A DNA stretch of 64,000 bases from contig NZ_FOQH01000004.1 in assembly GCF_900113695.1 (NCBI RefSeq), forward strand, positions 372,001 to 436,000. The letters are read 5' to 3'. The position numbers and the translations under genes were made by a program. A model generated the notes under the pieces. That model did no database searches, was not told the DNA's origin, and saw nothing but the letters and a program-made list of their open reading frames with translations. Shown here piece after piece: positions 19,355 to 27,947 of this stretch; the first letter of the stretch is position 1, and each line of letters begins with the position of its first letter. The stretch is from Albimonas pacifica (lineage in GTDB: Bacteria; Pseudomonadota; Alphaproteobacteria; Rhodobacterales; Rhodobacteraceae).

Positions 19355-19463
19355 CGGCGGGGACCGGCCGCAGGCCGGCGCCCTCGCCCTTGCGCGCCGC
19401 CGCGCGCCCGGCGACAACGGTCTCCGGCCGCGGGAGACGGCGTCGACACCGGGAGGACGAGCC

Positions 19464-21458
19464 ATGTTCGCGAAGATCCTGATCGCCAACCGCGGCGAGA
19501 TCGCCTGCCGCGTGATCCGCACCGCCCGCCGCCTGGGCGTGCGCACCGTCGCCGTCTATTCCGACGCCGACGCCCGCGCCCTGCACGTGGCTGAGGCCGA
19601 CGAGGCGGTGCGCATCGGCCCCGCTCCCGTCGGCGAGAGCTACCTGCGCGGCGACCGCATCCTCGAGGCCGCGAAAGCCGCCGGCGCCGAGGCGATCCAC
19701 CCCGGCTACGGCTTCCTGTCCGAGAACCCCGACTTCGCCGAGGCGGTGGCCGCGGCCGGGCTGACGTTCATCGGCCCCTCCGCCGCCTCGATCCGCGCCA
19801 TGGGGCTGAAGGACGCCGCCAAGGCCCTGATGGAGAAGGCCGGCGTCCCCGTGGTGCCCGGCTACCACGGCGCCGAGCAGGACCCCGCCTTTCTGGCCGA
19901 GCGCGCCGCCGAGATCGGTTTTCCAGTTCTGATCAAGGCCCGCGCCGGCGGCGGCGGCAAGGGCATGCGCCGCGTCGACCGGGCCGAGGATTTCGCCGAG
20001 GCACTGCAGGGCGCCCAGCGGGAGGGCGCCTCCGCCTTCGGCGATCCCGCCGTCCTGATCGAGAAATACGTGACCCACCCGCGCCATATCGAGGTGCAGG
20101 TCTTCGGCGACGCCCACGGTGCCGCCGTGCACCTGTTCGAGCGGGACTGCTCCCTCCAGCGCCGCCACCAGAAGGTGATCGAGGAGGCGCCCGCCCCCGG
20201 CATGTCCGAGGAGACCCGGGCCGAGATCGGCGCGGCGGCCGTGCGCGCCGCCCGCGCCGTCGACTACGCCGGCGCCGGCACCGTCGAGTTCATCGCCGAC
20301 GCCTCCGAGGGCCTGCGCGCCGACCGGATCTGGTTCATGGAAATGAACACTCGTCTGCAGGTCGAGCACCCGGTGACCGAGGCGATCACCGGCCTCGACC
20401 TGGTGGAGTGGCAGCTTCGCGTCGCCGCCGGCGACCCGCTGCCGCTGCGCCAGGAGGAGCTGCGCATCCGGGGCGCGGCGATGGAGGCGCGGCTCTATGC
20501 CGAGGATGCGCCGCGGGGCTTCCTCCCCCAGATCGGCCGCCTCGCCCGCCTGCGCCTGCCGCAGGAGCTGGCGCGGATCGACTCGGGCGTGCGCGAGGGG
20601 GACGAGGTGACCCCCCACTACGACCCGATGATCGCCAAGGTGATCGCCCACGGCAAGGACCGGGCCGAGGCGCTGGCGCGCCTGCGCACGGCGCTGGCGG
20701 CCTCCGAGATCGCCGGCCTGACCACCAACGTGGCCTTCCTGCGCGCGCTGCTGGCCCATGACGGTTTCGCGAAGGGCGAGATGGACACCGGCCTGATCGA
20801 CCGGGAGCTTTCCGCCCTGACCGCCCCCGCGCCGGTCGCGCCGGAGGCCGCGGCGCTGGCCGCCGTCGCCTCGCTGGGCCTCGACGCGCCCGCTGCGGAC
20901 CCCGCGCCCTTCGCCGTCGCCGACGGCTGGCGGCTGTGGTCGCCCGAGCGGCGCACGGTGGAGCTGACCGGGCCCGAGGGCGAGACCCGCGTCGACCTCG
21001 CCATCCTCGGTCCCGGCCGGTTCGCCTGGGCGACCGAGGCCGGCGACGTCCCCCTGCGCCTCGCCCCCGCCGGCGAGGGGCTACGCGTCACGGTCGCGGA
21101 TGGGCCGGCCCGCCCCGTCTCGCTGGTGCGCCACGAGCGCAAGGTGACGGTGATCCTCGACGGCGAGGCCACCGCCTGGACGCCCCCCGACCCGATCGCC
21201 GCGGCGACCGAGGCCGGCGGTTCGGGCGACGCGCTGGCCGCGCCGATGCCGGGGCTGGTGAAGGTCGTCTCCGCGGCGCCCGGGGACCGGGTGGTCGAGG
21301 GGCAGACGCTGATCGTCTTGGAAGCGATGAAGATGGAGCATCGGCTGACCGCGCCGCGGGACGGAGAGGTCGCCGAACTGCTCTGCGCCGAGGGCGCGCA
21401 GGTCTCGGAAGGGGCGATCCTGCTGCGGCTGGCGGATCCGGAGGCCGAGGCGGCCTGA
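19464..21458 (+). CDS. mccA: Biotin-dependent acyl-CoA carboxylase alpha subunit, probably methylcrotonyl-CoA carboxylase
   Basis: ATP-dependent biotin carboxylase plus biotin carrier of leucine catabolism, converting 3-methylcrotonyl-CoA to 3-methylglutaconyl-CoA with a beta subunit. The 664-residue product has the biotin carboxylase domain (FAKILIANRGEIACRVIRTA, HPGYGFLSEN, GGGGKGM, EMNTRLQVEHPVTE), a middle linker domain, and a C-terminal biotinyl domain with biotinylated Lys in EAMKMEH. The wording ASIRAMGLKDAAKALMEKAG and the total length favour methylcrotonyl- over propionyl-CoA carboxylase. The beta subunit is not in the window, unlike the usual mccBA operon. Confidence 0.87.
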   Translation: MFAKILIANRGEIACRVIRTARRLGVRTVAVYSDADARALHVAEADEAVRIGPAPVGESYLRGDRILEAAKAAGAEAIHPGYGFLSENPDFAEAVAAAGLTFIGPSAASIRAMGLKDAAKALMEKAGVPVVPGYHGAEQDPAFLAERAAEIGFPVLIKARAGGGGKGMRRVDRAEDFAEALQGAQREGASAFGDPAVLIEKYVTHPRHIEVQVFGDAHGAAVHLFERDCSLQRRHQKVIEEAPAPGMSEETRAEIGAAAVRAARAVDYAGAGTVEFIADASEGLRADRIWFMEMNTRLQVEHPVTEAITGLDLVEWQLRVAAGDPLPLRQEELRIRGAAMEARLYAEDAPRGFLPQIGRLARLRLPQELARIDSGVREGDEVTPHYDPMIAKVIAHGKDRAEALARLRTALAASEIAGLTTNVAFLRALLAHDGFAKGEMDTGLIDRELSALTAPAPVAPEAAALAAVASLGLDAPAADPAPFAVADGWRLWSPERRTVELTGPEGETRVDLAILGPGRFAWATEAGDVPLRLAPAGEGLRVTVADGPARPVSLVRHERKVTVILDGEATAWTPPDPIAAATEAGGSGDALAAPMPGLVKVVSAAPGDRVVEGQTLIVLEAMKMEHRLTAPRDGEVAELLCAEGAQVSEGAILLRLADPEAEAA

Positions 21459-21552
21459 GGGGCCGCTGGCGGGGGAGCCTCGCGAGGCGGGGCTCGCTCG
21501 GCCTGCGCGCTTCGCGCGGGAAGGGGCTCGGGACTCACCAAGGAACAAGGGC

Positions 21553-21714
21553 GCGCCTGTTCCCCGGAGCCGTCCATCGCGTCTGATGCCTGAGCGAGTC
21601 GGCCGGAGCGGTCAAGGACAAGCCGCGCAAGCGCGGTCGCTTCGCGATCCTTGACCGCTCCGGCCGACTCGCTCTGATCGGCATCCGCGACGGACGGCTC
21701 CGGGGAACAGGCGC
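21553..21714. repeat. Large imperfect inverted repeat (162 bp) between mccA and puuE
   Basis: Left arm 21553-21618 and right arm 21648-21714 are reverse complements except for a 16-17-bp middle block. The outer 23 bp (21553-21575 with 21692-21714) and inner 27 bp (21592-21618 with 21648-21674) match exactly. The 29-nt spacer has its own small hairpin (CCGCGC/GCGCGG). It carries no gene. Possibilities are a MITE-like or other extragenic palindromic element, or a very long terminator. The rest of the 352-bp gap (21459-21810) shows only small GC palindromes. Confidence 0.9.
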
Positions 21715-21810
21715 TCGAGCCCGAACTCCGGCGGTGCGCCGCCGCGCCGCTTCCCAACGGGGGGCGGGGCGCGTCAATATCGGGGCGAACGAGCTGCGGA
21801 GGCGCGCCCC

Positions 21811-22728
21811 ATGTACGATCCCGACTATCCCCGCGACCTGATCGGCTACGGCGCGAAGACGCCCGATCCGGAATGGCCGGGGGGCGCCAAGCTCGCGGTC
21901 AGTTTCGTGATCAACTACGAGGAAGGCGGCGAGAACTGCCTGCTGCACGGGGATGCACAGTCGGAGGCGTTTCTCTCCGAGGTGACGGCGGCGACCAACT
22001 GGCCGGGCCAGCGCCACTGGAACATGGAGACGATGTACGAATACGGCTCGCGCGCCGGGTTCTGGCGGCTGCATCGGCTGTTCACGGAGCGGAGCCTGCC
22101 GGTCACCGTCTACGGGGTCGCCATGGCGCTGGCGCGCAACCCCGACGCGGTGGCGGCGATGAAGGCGGCGGGGTGGGAGATCGCCTCCCACGGGCTGCGC
22201 TGGATCGAATACAAGGATTTCTCGCGCGCGGACGAGAAGGCCCATCTCGACGAGGCGATCCGCCTGCATACGGAAGTCGTGGGCGAGCGGCCGCTGGGCT
22301 GGTATCTCGGGCGCTGCTCGATGAACACCGTCGACCTGGTGGCCGAGGAGGGCGGCTTCGCCTGGTGCGCCGACACCTATGCCGACGACCTGCCCTATTG
22401 GCACAGGGCGGCCTCGGGCTGGCAGCTGATGCTGCCCTACACGCTGGATGCCAACGACGCGCGCTTCATCTCCTCGCAGGGCTGGGGCAGCCCGTCCGCC
22501 TTCCACGAGTATCTGTCGAACTCGGTCGAGATCCTGCTGGAGGAGGGCCGCGCCGGCGCGCCGAAGATGTTCTCGGTGGGCATCCACTGCCGGCTGCTGG
22601 GCAAGCCGGGCCGCGCGGCGGCGTTGAAGCGGTTCCTCGACGAAGTGAGCGCCAACCCCGAGATCTGGGTCGCCACCCGCACCCAGATCGCCCGCCACTG
22701 GGAGGCGCGGTTTCCGAAACCGGAGTGA
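21811..22728 (+). CDS. puuE: Allantoinase PuuE (polysaccharide-deacetylase fold)
   Basis: Hydrolyses allantoin to allantoate in purine degradation. The 305-residue product begins YDPDYPRDLIGYGAKTPDP and continues with NYEEGGENC, HWNMETMYEYGSRAGFWRL, HGLRWI, GWYLGRCSMNTVDL and a late FSVGIHCRLLGKPGR. All are characteristic of PuuE rather than of chitooligosaccharide deacetylases. The start at 21811 has GGAGG about 8 nt upstream. No other ureide or purine genes are adjacent except an amidase of unknown substrate on the opposite strand. Confidence 0.93.
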   Translation: MYDPDYPRDLIGYGAKTPDPEWPGGAKLAVSFVINYEEGGENCLLHGDAQSEAFLSEVTAATNWPGQRHWNMETMYEYGSRAGFWRLHRLFTERSLPVTVYGVAMALARNPDAVAAMKAAGWEIASHGLRWIEYKDFSRADEKAHLDEAIRLHTEVVGERPLGWYLGRCSMNTVDLVAEEGGFAWCADTYADDLPYWHRAASGWQLMLPYTLDANDARFISSQGWGSPSAFHEYLSNSVEILLEEGRAGAPKMFSVGIHCRLLGKPGRAAALKRFLDEVSANPEIWVATRTQIARHWEARFPKPE

Positions 22729-22798
22729 GGGCGGCCGCTCCCCCCCCTCGGGCGCAGGGGTGGGCGGGCGGGGCGACCGAGGGGGGGCGCGGCCGCCC
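22729..22798. terminator. Long GC hairpin between convergent puuE and amidase genes
   Basis: Arms 22729-22751 and 22777-22798 are near-perfect reverse complements (about 21 paired bases, one mismatch and one extra C in an eight-C run) around a 25-nt loop. It starts immediately after the puuE stop and ends 10 bp before the amidase stop, so it can serve both strands. There is no T-tract. Confidence 0.65.
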
Positions 22799-22808
22799 GC
22801 CGCCTGCT

Positions 22809-24143
22809 TCAGGCCAGGGCCTTTTCCGCCGCGGCGCCCAGGCGGCACAGCTCGCCCTCGCCGAAGGGCTTGCCGAACAGCATCAACCCGCAGCCGGGCT
22901 CGGGCAGCGGCAGGGTCAGGGAGCTGAGGCCCAGCAGGTTGCCGATGCGGGTGTTGCGCAGCGCCATCAGGTTGATGCGCTTGTAGTATTCGTCGTCCGA
23001 CAGCAGGCGCGAGACCGAGGGCGGCAGGATCGGCGCGGTGGGCATCGCCGCGGCGTCGAAGCCGGCGGCGCGCAGGGCCCATTTCGCGCGGACCTGCATC
23101 ATCTTCGCCTGCGCCCGCAGGTAGGCGGCCGAGGAGATGTCGCGCCCCGGCTCGGTGCGCTGGCGGACCTGGTGGAACATGCGGTCGCCGACCGTCTCGA
23201 TCTTCTCCCCCCACTCGGCCCAGGCCTCGGCGACGATCAGCGGGGCGGCGACGGTCAGGATCTCGGCGAACTCGGGGACGTCGGCCCAGGCGAGCTCGGC
23301 GCCGGCGGCCTCCAGCTTCGCGATCCCGGCCTCGAAGGCGGCCACCGGCTCGGGGTCGGCGCCGTCGTACATGGTGGCGCGGTCGATCAGGATGCGCTTG
23401 CCCTTCAGCGAGGCGCCCGAGAGATCCGGCGCCGGCGTGCCGGCCATGATCGAGGTCAGCAGGGCCGCGTCCTCGACCGAGCGGCAGAGCGGCCCCACCG
23501 TGTCGAAGCCCGCCGCCAGCGCGCGCGAGCCCTCGACCGGGATCAGCCCCAGCGTGGTCTTCAGCCCGGTGATGTTCTGCCAGCCGGACGGGATGCGGAC
23601 CGAACCGCCGGTGTCCGACCCGATCCCCGCCGCCGCCAGCCCCTGCGTGACCGAGGCGGCGGCCCCCGACGAGGACCCCCCCGGCGCCCAGTCCGGATCG
23701 TGCGGGTTCGGCGAGGTCGCCGTCACCGGGTTCACGCCGAGGCCGGAGAAGGCGATCTCGGTCATATGCGTCTTGCCCAGGCAGACCAGGCCGGCCTGCG
23801 TGCCTCGGGCGAGGCAGACGGCGTCGACCGTCGCGGGCGGCGCCTCGTCCAGCATCGCGGTGCCGGCGCGGGTCTTCGTCCCGGCGAGGTCGTAGAGGTC
23901 CTTCCAGGAGATCGGCACGCCGTCCAGCAGGTGACGCCGCGTGCGGGTCCTGGCGCGCTGGGAGGCCGCCTTCGCCTCGGCGCGGGCGCGCTCGGGCGTG
24001 GTCAGCTGGTAGACGCGGTCGCGCAGGGGGTGGGCCTCGATGGCGGCGAGGAAGGTCTCGGCCAGATCCACCGGGTCGATCTCGCCCGCCCCGATGCCGC
24101 GGCCCAGGTCCGCCGCCGTCATGCTCCGCCAGCTCTCGCTCAT
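22809..24143 (-). CDS. Amidase signature family hydrolase
   Basis: Product of 444 residues with the Ser-cisSer-Lys catalytic set: Lys in ISWKDLYD, and the glycine/serine-rich GGSSSGAAASVTQG followed by GIGSDTGGSVRIPSG. The start at 24143 has GGGAGG upstream; an in-frame extension toward 24236 would run into the divergent promoter region. The substrate cannot be read from the sequence. The protein lacks GatB/GatC partners, and the C-terminus is unlike GatA, so it is probably a metabolic amidase. It is divergent from the UbiH-like gene with a 103-bp shared promoter region. Confidence 0.9.
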   Translation of the reverse strand: MSESWRSMTAADLGRGIGAGEIDPVDLAETFLAAIEAHPLRDRVYQLTTPERARAEAKAASQRARTRTRRHLLDGVPISWKDLYDLAGTKTRAGTAMLDEAPPATVDAVCLARGTQAGLVCLGKTHMTEIAFSGLGVNPVTATSPNPHDPDWAPGGSSSGAAASVTQGLAAAGIGSDTGGSVRIPSGWQNITGLKTTLGLIPVEGSRALAAGFDTVGPLCRSVEDAALLTSIMAGTPAPDLSGASLKGKRILIDRATMYDGADPEPVAAFEAGIAKLEAAGAELAWADVPEFAEILTVAAPLIVAEAWAEWGEKIETVGDRMFHQVRQRTEPGRDISSAAYLRAQAKMMQVRAKWALRAAGFDAAAMPTAPILPPSVSRLLSDDEYYKRINLMALRNTRIGNLLGLSSLTLPLPEPGCGLMLFGKPFGEGELCRLGAAAEKALA

Positions 24144-24246
24144 TGGGGTCCCTCCCACCGTCCGCGCGTTCCGGCCGCACGGTAGCCGCCGCCCCGCGAC
24201 GCGGCAATCCATGGACATCCGTCCCGGGCGGCGCAATTACAGGGGC

Positions 24247-25476
24247 ATGACACAGGATGCCGACGCGCTGATCGTAGGCGGCGGGCTGAACGGGCCCGCC
24301 ACGGCCCTGGCGCTGGCCGGCGCCGAGCTGCGCGTGGCGCTGATCGACGCGGCAGAGCCGGACGTCCGCATGGACCCGGGCTTCGACGGTCGCGCCTACA
24401 ACCTGGGGCTGGCCTCGCGGCGCTTCCTGACCGTGGTCGGCGTCTGGGACGAGATCGGCCCCCAGTCCCAGCCGGTGCGCGAGGTGGTGCTCGAGGACGC
24501 GCGCCCCGGCGAGCGGGCCGTCGCGGCGCTGGCCCATTTCGACCATGACGAGATCGACGAGGGCCCCGCCGCCCAGATCGTCGAGGACCGGGTGCTCCGC
24601 CCCGCCCTGCTGCGGGCCTGCCAGGCGCATCCGCGGATCGCGATCCATGCGCCGGCGACCGTTCTGGCGACCCGGCGCGACGACGCGGGCGCCGAGGCGG
24701 ACCTGTCGACCGGCGAGACCCTGCGCGCGCCGCTGCTGATCGCCTGCGACGGGCGCGACAGCCCGCTCGCCCGCGCCGCCGGCATCCGGCGCACGGGCTG
24801 GGGCTACGACCAGACCGGGCTGGTCTGCGCGGTGGAGCACGAGAAGGATCACCAGGGCGTCGCGCGCCAGCGCTTCCTGCCCGGCGGCCCCTTCGCGGTG
24901 CTGCCGCTGCCCGGCGGCCGGCGGTCCTCGCTGGTCTGGACCGAGCGCACGGCCGAAGCGCGGCGCATCCACGCCCTGCCCGACGCCGACTATCGCGCCG
25001 AGGTCGAGGCCCGCATGGGCGGCGCGCTGGGCGCGGTGACGCTGGCGGGCAAGCGCTGGATGTATCCGCTGAAACTCTCGGTCGCGCAGAGCTGGATCGC
25101 CCCGCGCCTGGCGCTGGTGGGCGACGCGGCCCATGCGGTGCACCCGATCGCGGGGCAGGGCCTGAACCTGGGCCTGCGCGACGCCGCGGCGCTGGCCGAG
25201 GTGCTGGCCGAGGCGAAGCGGCGCGGCGAGGACATCGGCGCGAGCCTCGTGCTCGAGCGTTACCAGACCTGGCGGCGCTTCGACGGGGTGTCGCTGGCGC
25301 TGGGGATGGACGCGGTCAACCGCCTGTTCTCTTCCGACGATCCGGCGCTGCGGCTGATCCGGGACGCGGGCGTGCGGCTCGCCACCGCGCTGCGTCCGGC
25401 GCGGCGCGCCTTCATGCGCGAAGCCGCGGGGGTCTCGGGCGACCTTCCGAAGATGCTGCGGGGCGAACGGGTCTGA
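24247..25476 (+). CDS. UbiH/UbiF/VisC/COQ6-family FAD-dependent hydroxylase
   Basis: FAD monooxygenase probably hydroxylating the ubiquinone ring. The 409-residue product has the N-terminal dinucleotide motif (DALIVGGGLNGPATALALAG), the ACDGRDSPLAR motif, and the FAD motif GDAAHAVHPIAGQGLNLGLR near residue 290-310. Which ring position it hydroxylates cannot be told, so no gene symbol is assigned. The start at 24247 gives the dinucleotide motif about 8 residues in, as expected. The last 65 bp overlap the response-regulator gene on the other strand. Confidence 0.9.
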   Translation: MTQDADALIVGGGLNGPATALALAGAELRVALIDAAEPDVRMDPGFDGRAYNLGLASRRFLTVVGVWDEIGPQSQPVREVVLEDARPGERAVAALAHFDHDEIDEGPAAQIVEDRVLRPALLRACQAHPRIAIHAPATVLATRRDDAGAEADLSTGETLRAPLLIACDGRDSPLARAAGIRRTGWGYDQTGLVCAVEHEKDHQGVARQRFLPGGPFAVLPLPGGRRSSLVWTERTAEARRIHALPDADYRAEVEARMGGALGAVTLAGKRWMYPLKLSVAQSWIAPRLALVGDAAHAVHPIAGQGLNLGLRDAAALAEVLAEAKRRGEDIGASLVLERYQTWRRFDGVSLALGMDAVNRLFSSDDPALRLIRDAGVRLATALRPARRAFMREAAGVSGDLPKMLRGERV

Positions 25477-25990
25477 GCGGCGTCGCCGGCGGCCGCCCCT
25501 CGGCCGCCTTGCGAAGCGTCGCCTGCATCGCCGCCCGCCGGGCCTGAAGCTCGGGCGAGGGGCCGGCGCGGCCGGTCCCGCCCGGGAAGCCGCGCGCGAG
25601 GCCCGGGCAGGGCGCGTCGCTGCCGCGGATCATGCTGGCCAGGCTGCGGGCCAGGGCGCCGACCTCGTCCCCGTCCTCGACCCGCTTGGCGACCACGGCC
25701 CGCACGTTGGCGTGGCTGCGGAAGATCGCCAGCGCGTCGGCTTCCTCCGAACCGGTGAAGATCAGCGCCGGGGCCTGCGGGCACAGGCGCCGGGCCTCCG
25801 CCGCGACCTCGAGGCCGCAGCCGTCGGGCAGCGTCAGGTCGATGACCAGCGCGTCCGGCGGCGCCTCCTTCATCGCGGCGATGGCCGCGGCGATCGAGGG
25901 CATGCAGACCCCCTCCACGTCATGATCCCCGATTTCGAGCCGAACCAGCTCCGCCAGAGACGTGTCGTCCTCGACGATCAGACAGCGCAT
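25412..25990 (-). CDS. Orphan single-receiver response regulator with unstructured C-terminal tail
   Basis: Product of 192 residues. The receiver domain (about 1-120) begins MRCLIVEDD, with the phospho-acceptor Asp in VIDLTLPDG, Thr in FTGSEE and Lys in VVAKRV. The remaining 70 residues are Arg/Pro/Ala-rich with no recognisable output domain. The start at 25990 is set by GGGAGGGG upstream. The 3' end is antisense to the last 65 bp of the UbiH-like gene. An AT-rich upstream segment (26075-26115) is the likely promoter. No kinase is adjacent. Confidence 0.8.
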   Translation of the reverse strand: MRCLIVEDDTSLAELVRLEIGDHDVEGVCMPSIAAAIAAMKEAPPDALVIDLTLPDGCGLEVAAEARRLCPQAPALIFTGSEEADALAIFRSHANVRAVVAKRVEDGDEVGALARSLASMIRGSDAPCPGLARGFPGGTGRAGPSPELQARRAAMQATLRKAAEGRPPATPLRPVRPAASSEGRPRPPRLRA

Positions 25991-26137
25991 GCCGCCCCTC
26001 CCGCTTCTCTCGGCCTCACCCCGTTCGCCCCCCGCGTCCCGTTGCGTGCCCGAACTCTTTACCTCGCCGAACCCCCATGGTTGAAGATTCGTAAAGTTAA
26101 AATTCTTGAAGTTGATCTTCACCCCCGGCGGAGGGGG

Positions 26138-27526
26138 TCACATCACCTCGAGGTAGCGGGCGAGTTCGAGGGGGGTGACCTCGCTCTCGACGATCTCCAG
26201 CTCGCGTTCGGCGTTGCGGATCAGCAGGTCGACCATCATCGGGCCCAGCGCCTCCTCGAGGAAGGCCGAGGCGCGGGCGGCCTCCATCGCCTCGTGCAGG
26301 TCGGTGGGCAGGCGGCGACGGTTGTCGGCGGCGTAGGCGTCGCCCTCGGTGGGGCGGGTGGGCTCGATCTGCTGCTCGATGCCCTTCAGGCCGGCCGCGA
26401 GCTGCACGGCCATCAGCAGGTAGGGGTTGCAGTCGGCCGCGGCCTCGCGGCTCTCGATGCGCACGATGGGGTCGTCGGCGGCGTCCTCGCCGTCGATCAC
26501 CCGCAGCGCCACGGTGCGGTTGTCCACGCCCCACGACGCCGAGGTCGGCGCGTAGGAATAGAGCTTCCGGCGCCGGTAGGCGTTGGGGTGGGTGGAGCCC
26601 ACCAGGCTCGATTCCCGCATCGCCGCCTGCAGCCCGCCGAGGAACCACCGCCCTTCGTCCGACAACCCGCCGTCGGTCGCGAAGGCGTTGCGCCCATCGC
26701 GCCACAGCGAGTGGTGCACGTGGAACCCGTTGCCGGAGCGGTCGTGGAAGGGCTTGGCCATGAAGCTGGCGACCAGGCCCATCGGGCGGACCATCTGCTT
26801 GATCATGCCGCGCAGCAGCAGGGTGTGGTCGGCGGCCTCCAGGGTCGGCGCATGGCGCAGGTTCACCTCCACCTGGCCGGCGGAGAATTCAGGGTTCGAC
26901 TGCTCCACCGGCACGCCCATGGCGGCCAGGTTGCGGCGCACGGGGCCCAGCACCGGCTCCAGCTCCGCCGCGCGGGCGAGGCCGTAGCATTCCGGCCGGT
27001 TCTCGCGCGGGCGGCCGGTGGCGGGGTCGAGGAGGTAGAACTCCAGCTCGCCCGCCGCGCGGGGCTCGAGGCCCATCGACCGCGCCTTCTCGACCGCGCG
27101 CAGCAGCGGCTGGCGGGGGTCAAGGGGAATCGGCTCCCCGGTCTTCTCCTGCGCGCGGCCCAGGCACATCCACACGCCGTCTTCCCAGGGGATCGGGCGC
27201 AGGGGGCCGCGGGGCAGGATGTTGAGGTCGGGATAGCCGCTGTCGGCGGCGGAATAGTCGTTGGGCACCAGCAGGCTGCCCACGTCCATGGCGAAGAAGG
27301 TGTTGTCGAGGCTGATCCCCCGCCGGCGGACCGAGCGCCAGTGCTCGGCCGTCACCCGCTTGCCGCGCAGGATGCCGTTCAGGTCGCCGACGCCCAGCAC
27401 GATGGTATGGCAGCCCTCGGGCAGGACCTCGGAGGGCATGTCGTCGGTGGGCTCGGGCCCCTCGATCACGCCATATCCCGCGCGCACGCCGCCCGTTTCC
27501 GTCATGCTGGTCCCCGTGAGTGCCAT
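26138..27526 (-). CDS. Glutamine synthetase-like ligase (gamma-glutamylpolyamine synthetase type)
   Basis: Product of 462 residues with the glutamine synthetase beta-Grasp and catalytic domains: AGELEFYLLD, QVEVNLRHAPTLEAADHTLL, SGNGFHVHHSLW and the C-terminal RIESREAAADCNPYLLMAVQ. The last resembles PuuA-class gamma-glutamyl ligases more than GlnA. The tyrosine adenylylation loop of GlnA is not apparent. The amine substrate is unknown. The start at 27526 has GGAGG 7 nt upstream; an internal ATG at 27505 is possible. A short stem (ACCCCC/GGGGGT) follows the stop. No other puu genes are adjacent. Confidence 0.85.
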   Translation of the reverse strand: MALTGTSMTETGGVRAGYGVIEGPEPTDDMPSEVLPEGCHTIVLGVGDLNGILRGKRVTAEHWRSVRRRGISLDNTFFAMDVGSLLVPNDYSAADSGYPDLNILPRGPLRPIPWEDGVWMCLGRAQEKTGEPIPLDPRQPLLRAVEKARSMGLEPRAAGELEFYLLDPATGRPRENRPECYGLARAAELEPVLGPVRRNLAAMGVPVEQSNPEFSAGQVEVNLRHAPTLEAADHTLLLRGMIKQMVRPMGLVASFMAKPFHDRSGNGFHVHHSLWRDGRNAFATDGGLSDEGRWFLGGLQAAMRESSLVGSTHPNAYRRRKLYSYAPTSASWGVDNRTVALRVIDGEDAADDPIVRIESREAAADCNPYLLMAVQLAAGLKGIEQQIEPTRPTEGDAYAADNRRRLPTDLHEAMEAARASAFLEEALGPMMVDLLIRNAERELEIVESEVTPLELARYLEVM

Positions 27527-27605
27527 GTCCTGCCTCCGGGATAGCCCGGCGATGACGGGCGGGGCAAGCGCACGCTGCGGTGCAGCGAGGGGCCCGGGGG
27601 CGGCC

Positions 27606-27947
27606 TCAGCCCTCGCCCGTCAGCTCCGCGATCTCGCGGCGCAGGGCGCCGATGGCGTCCATCGCCGCCTCCAGCTCCGCCTCGCGCTCGTGCAGGGCGC
27701 GGGTGAGCTCGGTCTCGACCTCCTCCAGCCGCGCGGCGAGCCCGGCGCTGCGGGCTTCGGCCTCGGCGACCAGCGCATCGCGGCGCTCCTCGGCGTCGGC
27801 GAGGCGGCGGGAGAGGTCCTGGAGGCGGGCGTCCTCGGCGCCGGGGCGGCGCACGAGGCGGGCCCAGAGGGCGTGGAGCGCCCAGCCCAGCGCCGCGGAC
27901 AGGGTCATCGCGGCGCCCAGCGCCAGGGCCAGCTCCAGCCGGGTCAT
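27606..27947 (-). CDS. Small membrane-anchored coiled-coil protein
   Basis: Product of 113 residues: one N-terminal transmembrane helix (about 4-28, LELALALGAAMTLSAALGWA) and then a long Glu/Arg/Ala-rich coiled coil (about 40-110). The start at 27947 overlaps the upstream OmpA-family gene stop as ATGA, so the pair is translationally coupled and likely works together at the envelope. The family is not recognised by name. Confidence 0.8.
   Translation of the reverse strand: MTRLELALALGAAMTLSAALGWALHALWARLVRRPGAEDARLQDLSRRLADAEERRDALVAEAEARSAGLAARLEEVETELTRALHEREAELEAAMDAIGALRREIAELTGEG

Noticed and set aside
21535-25143. 1202-codon minus-strand open frame
   Set aside because: Runs across the puuE, amidase and UbiH-like genes in wrong frames, with no protein-like features.
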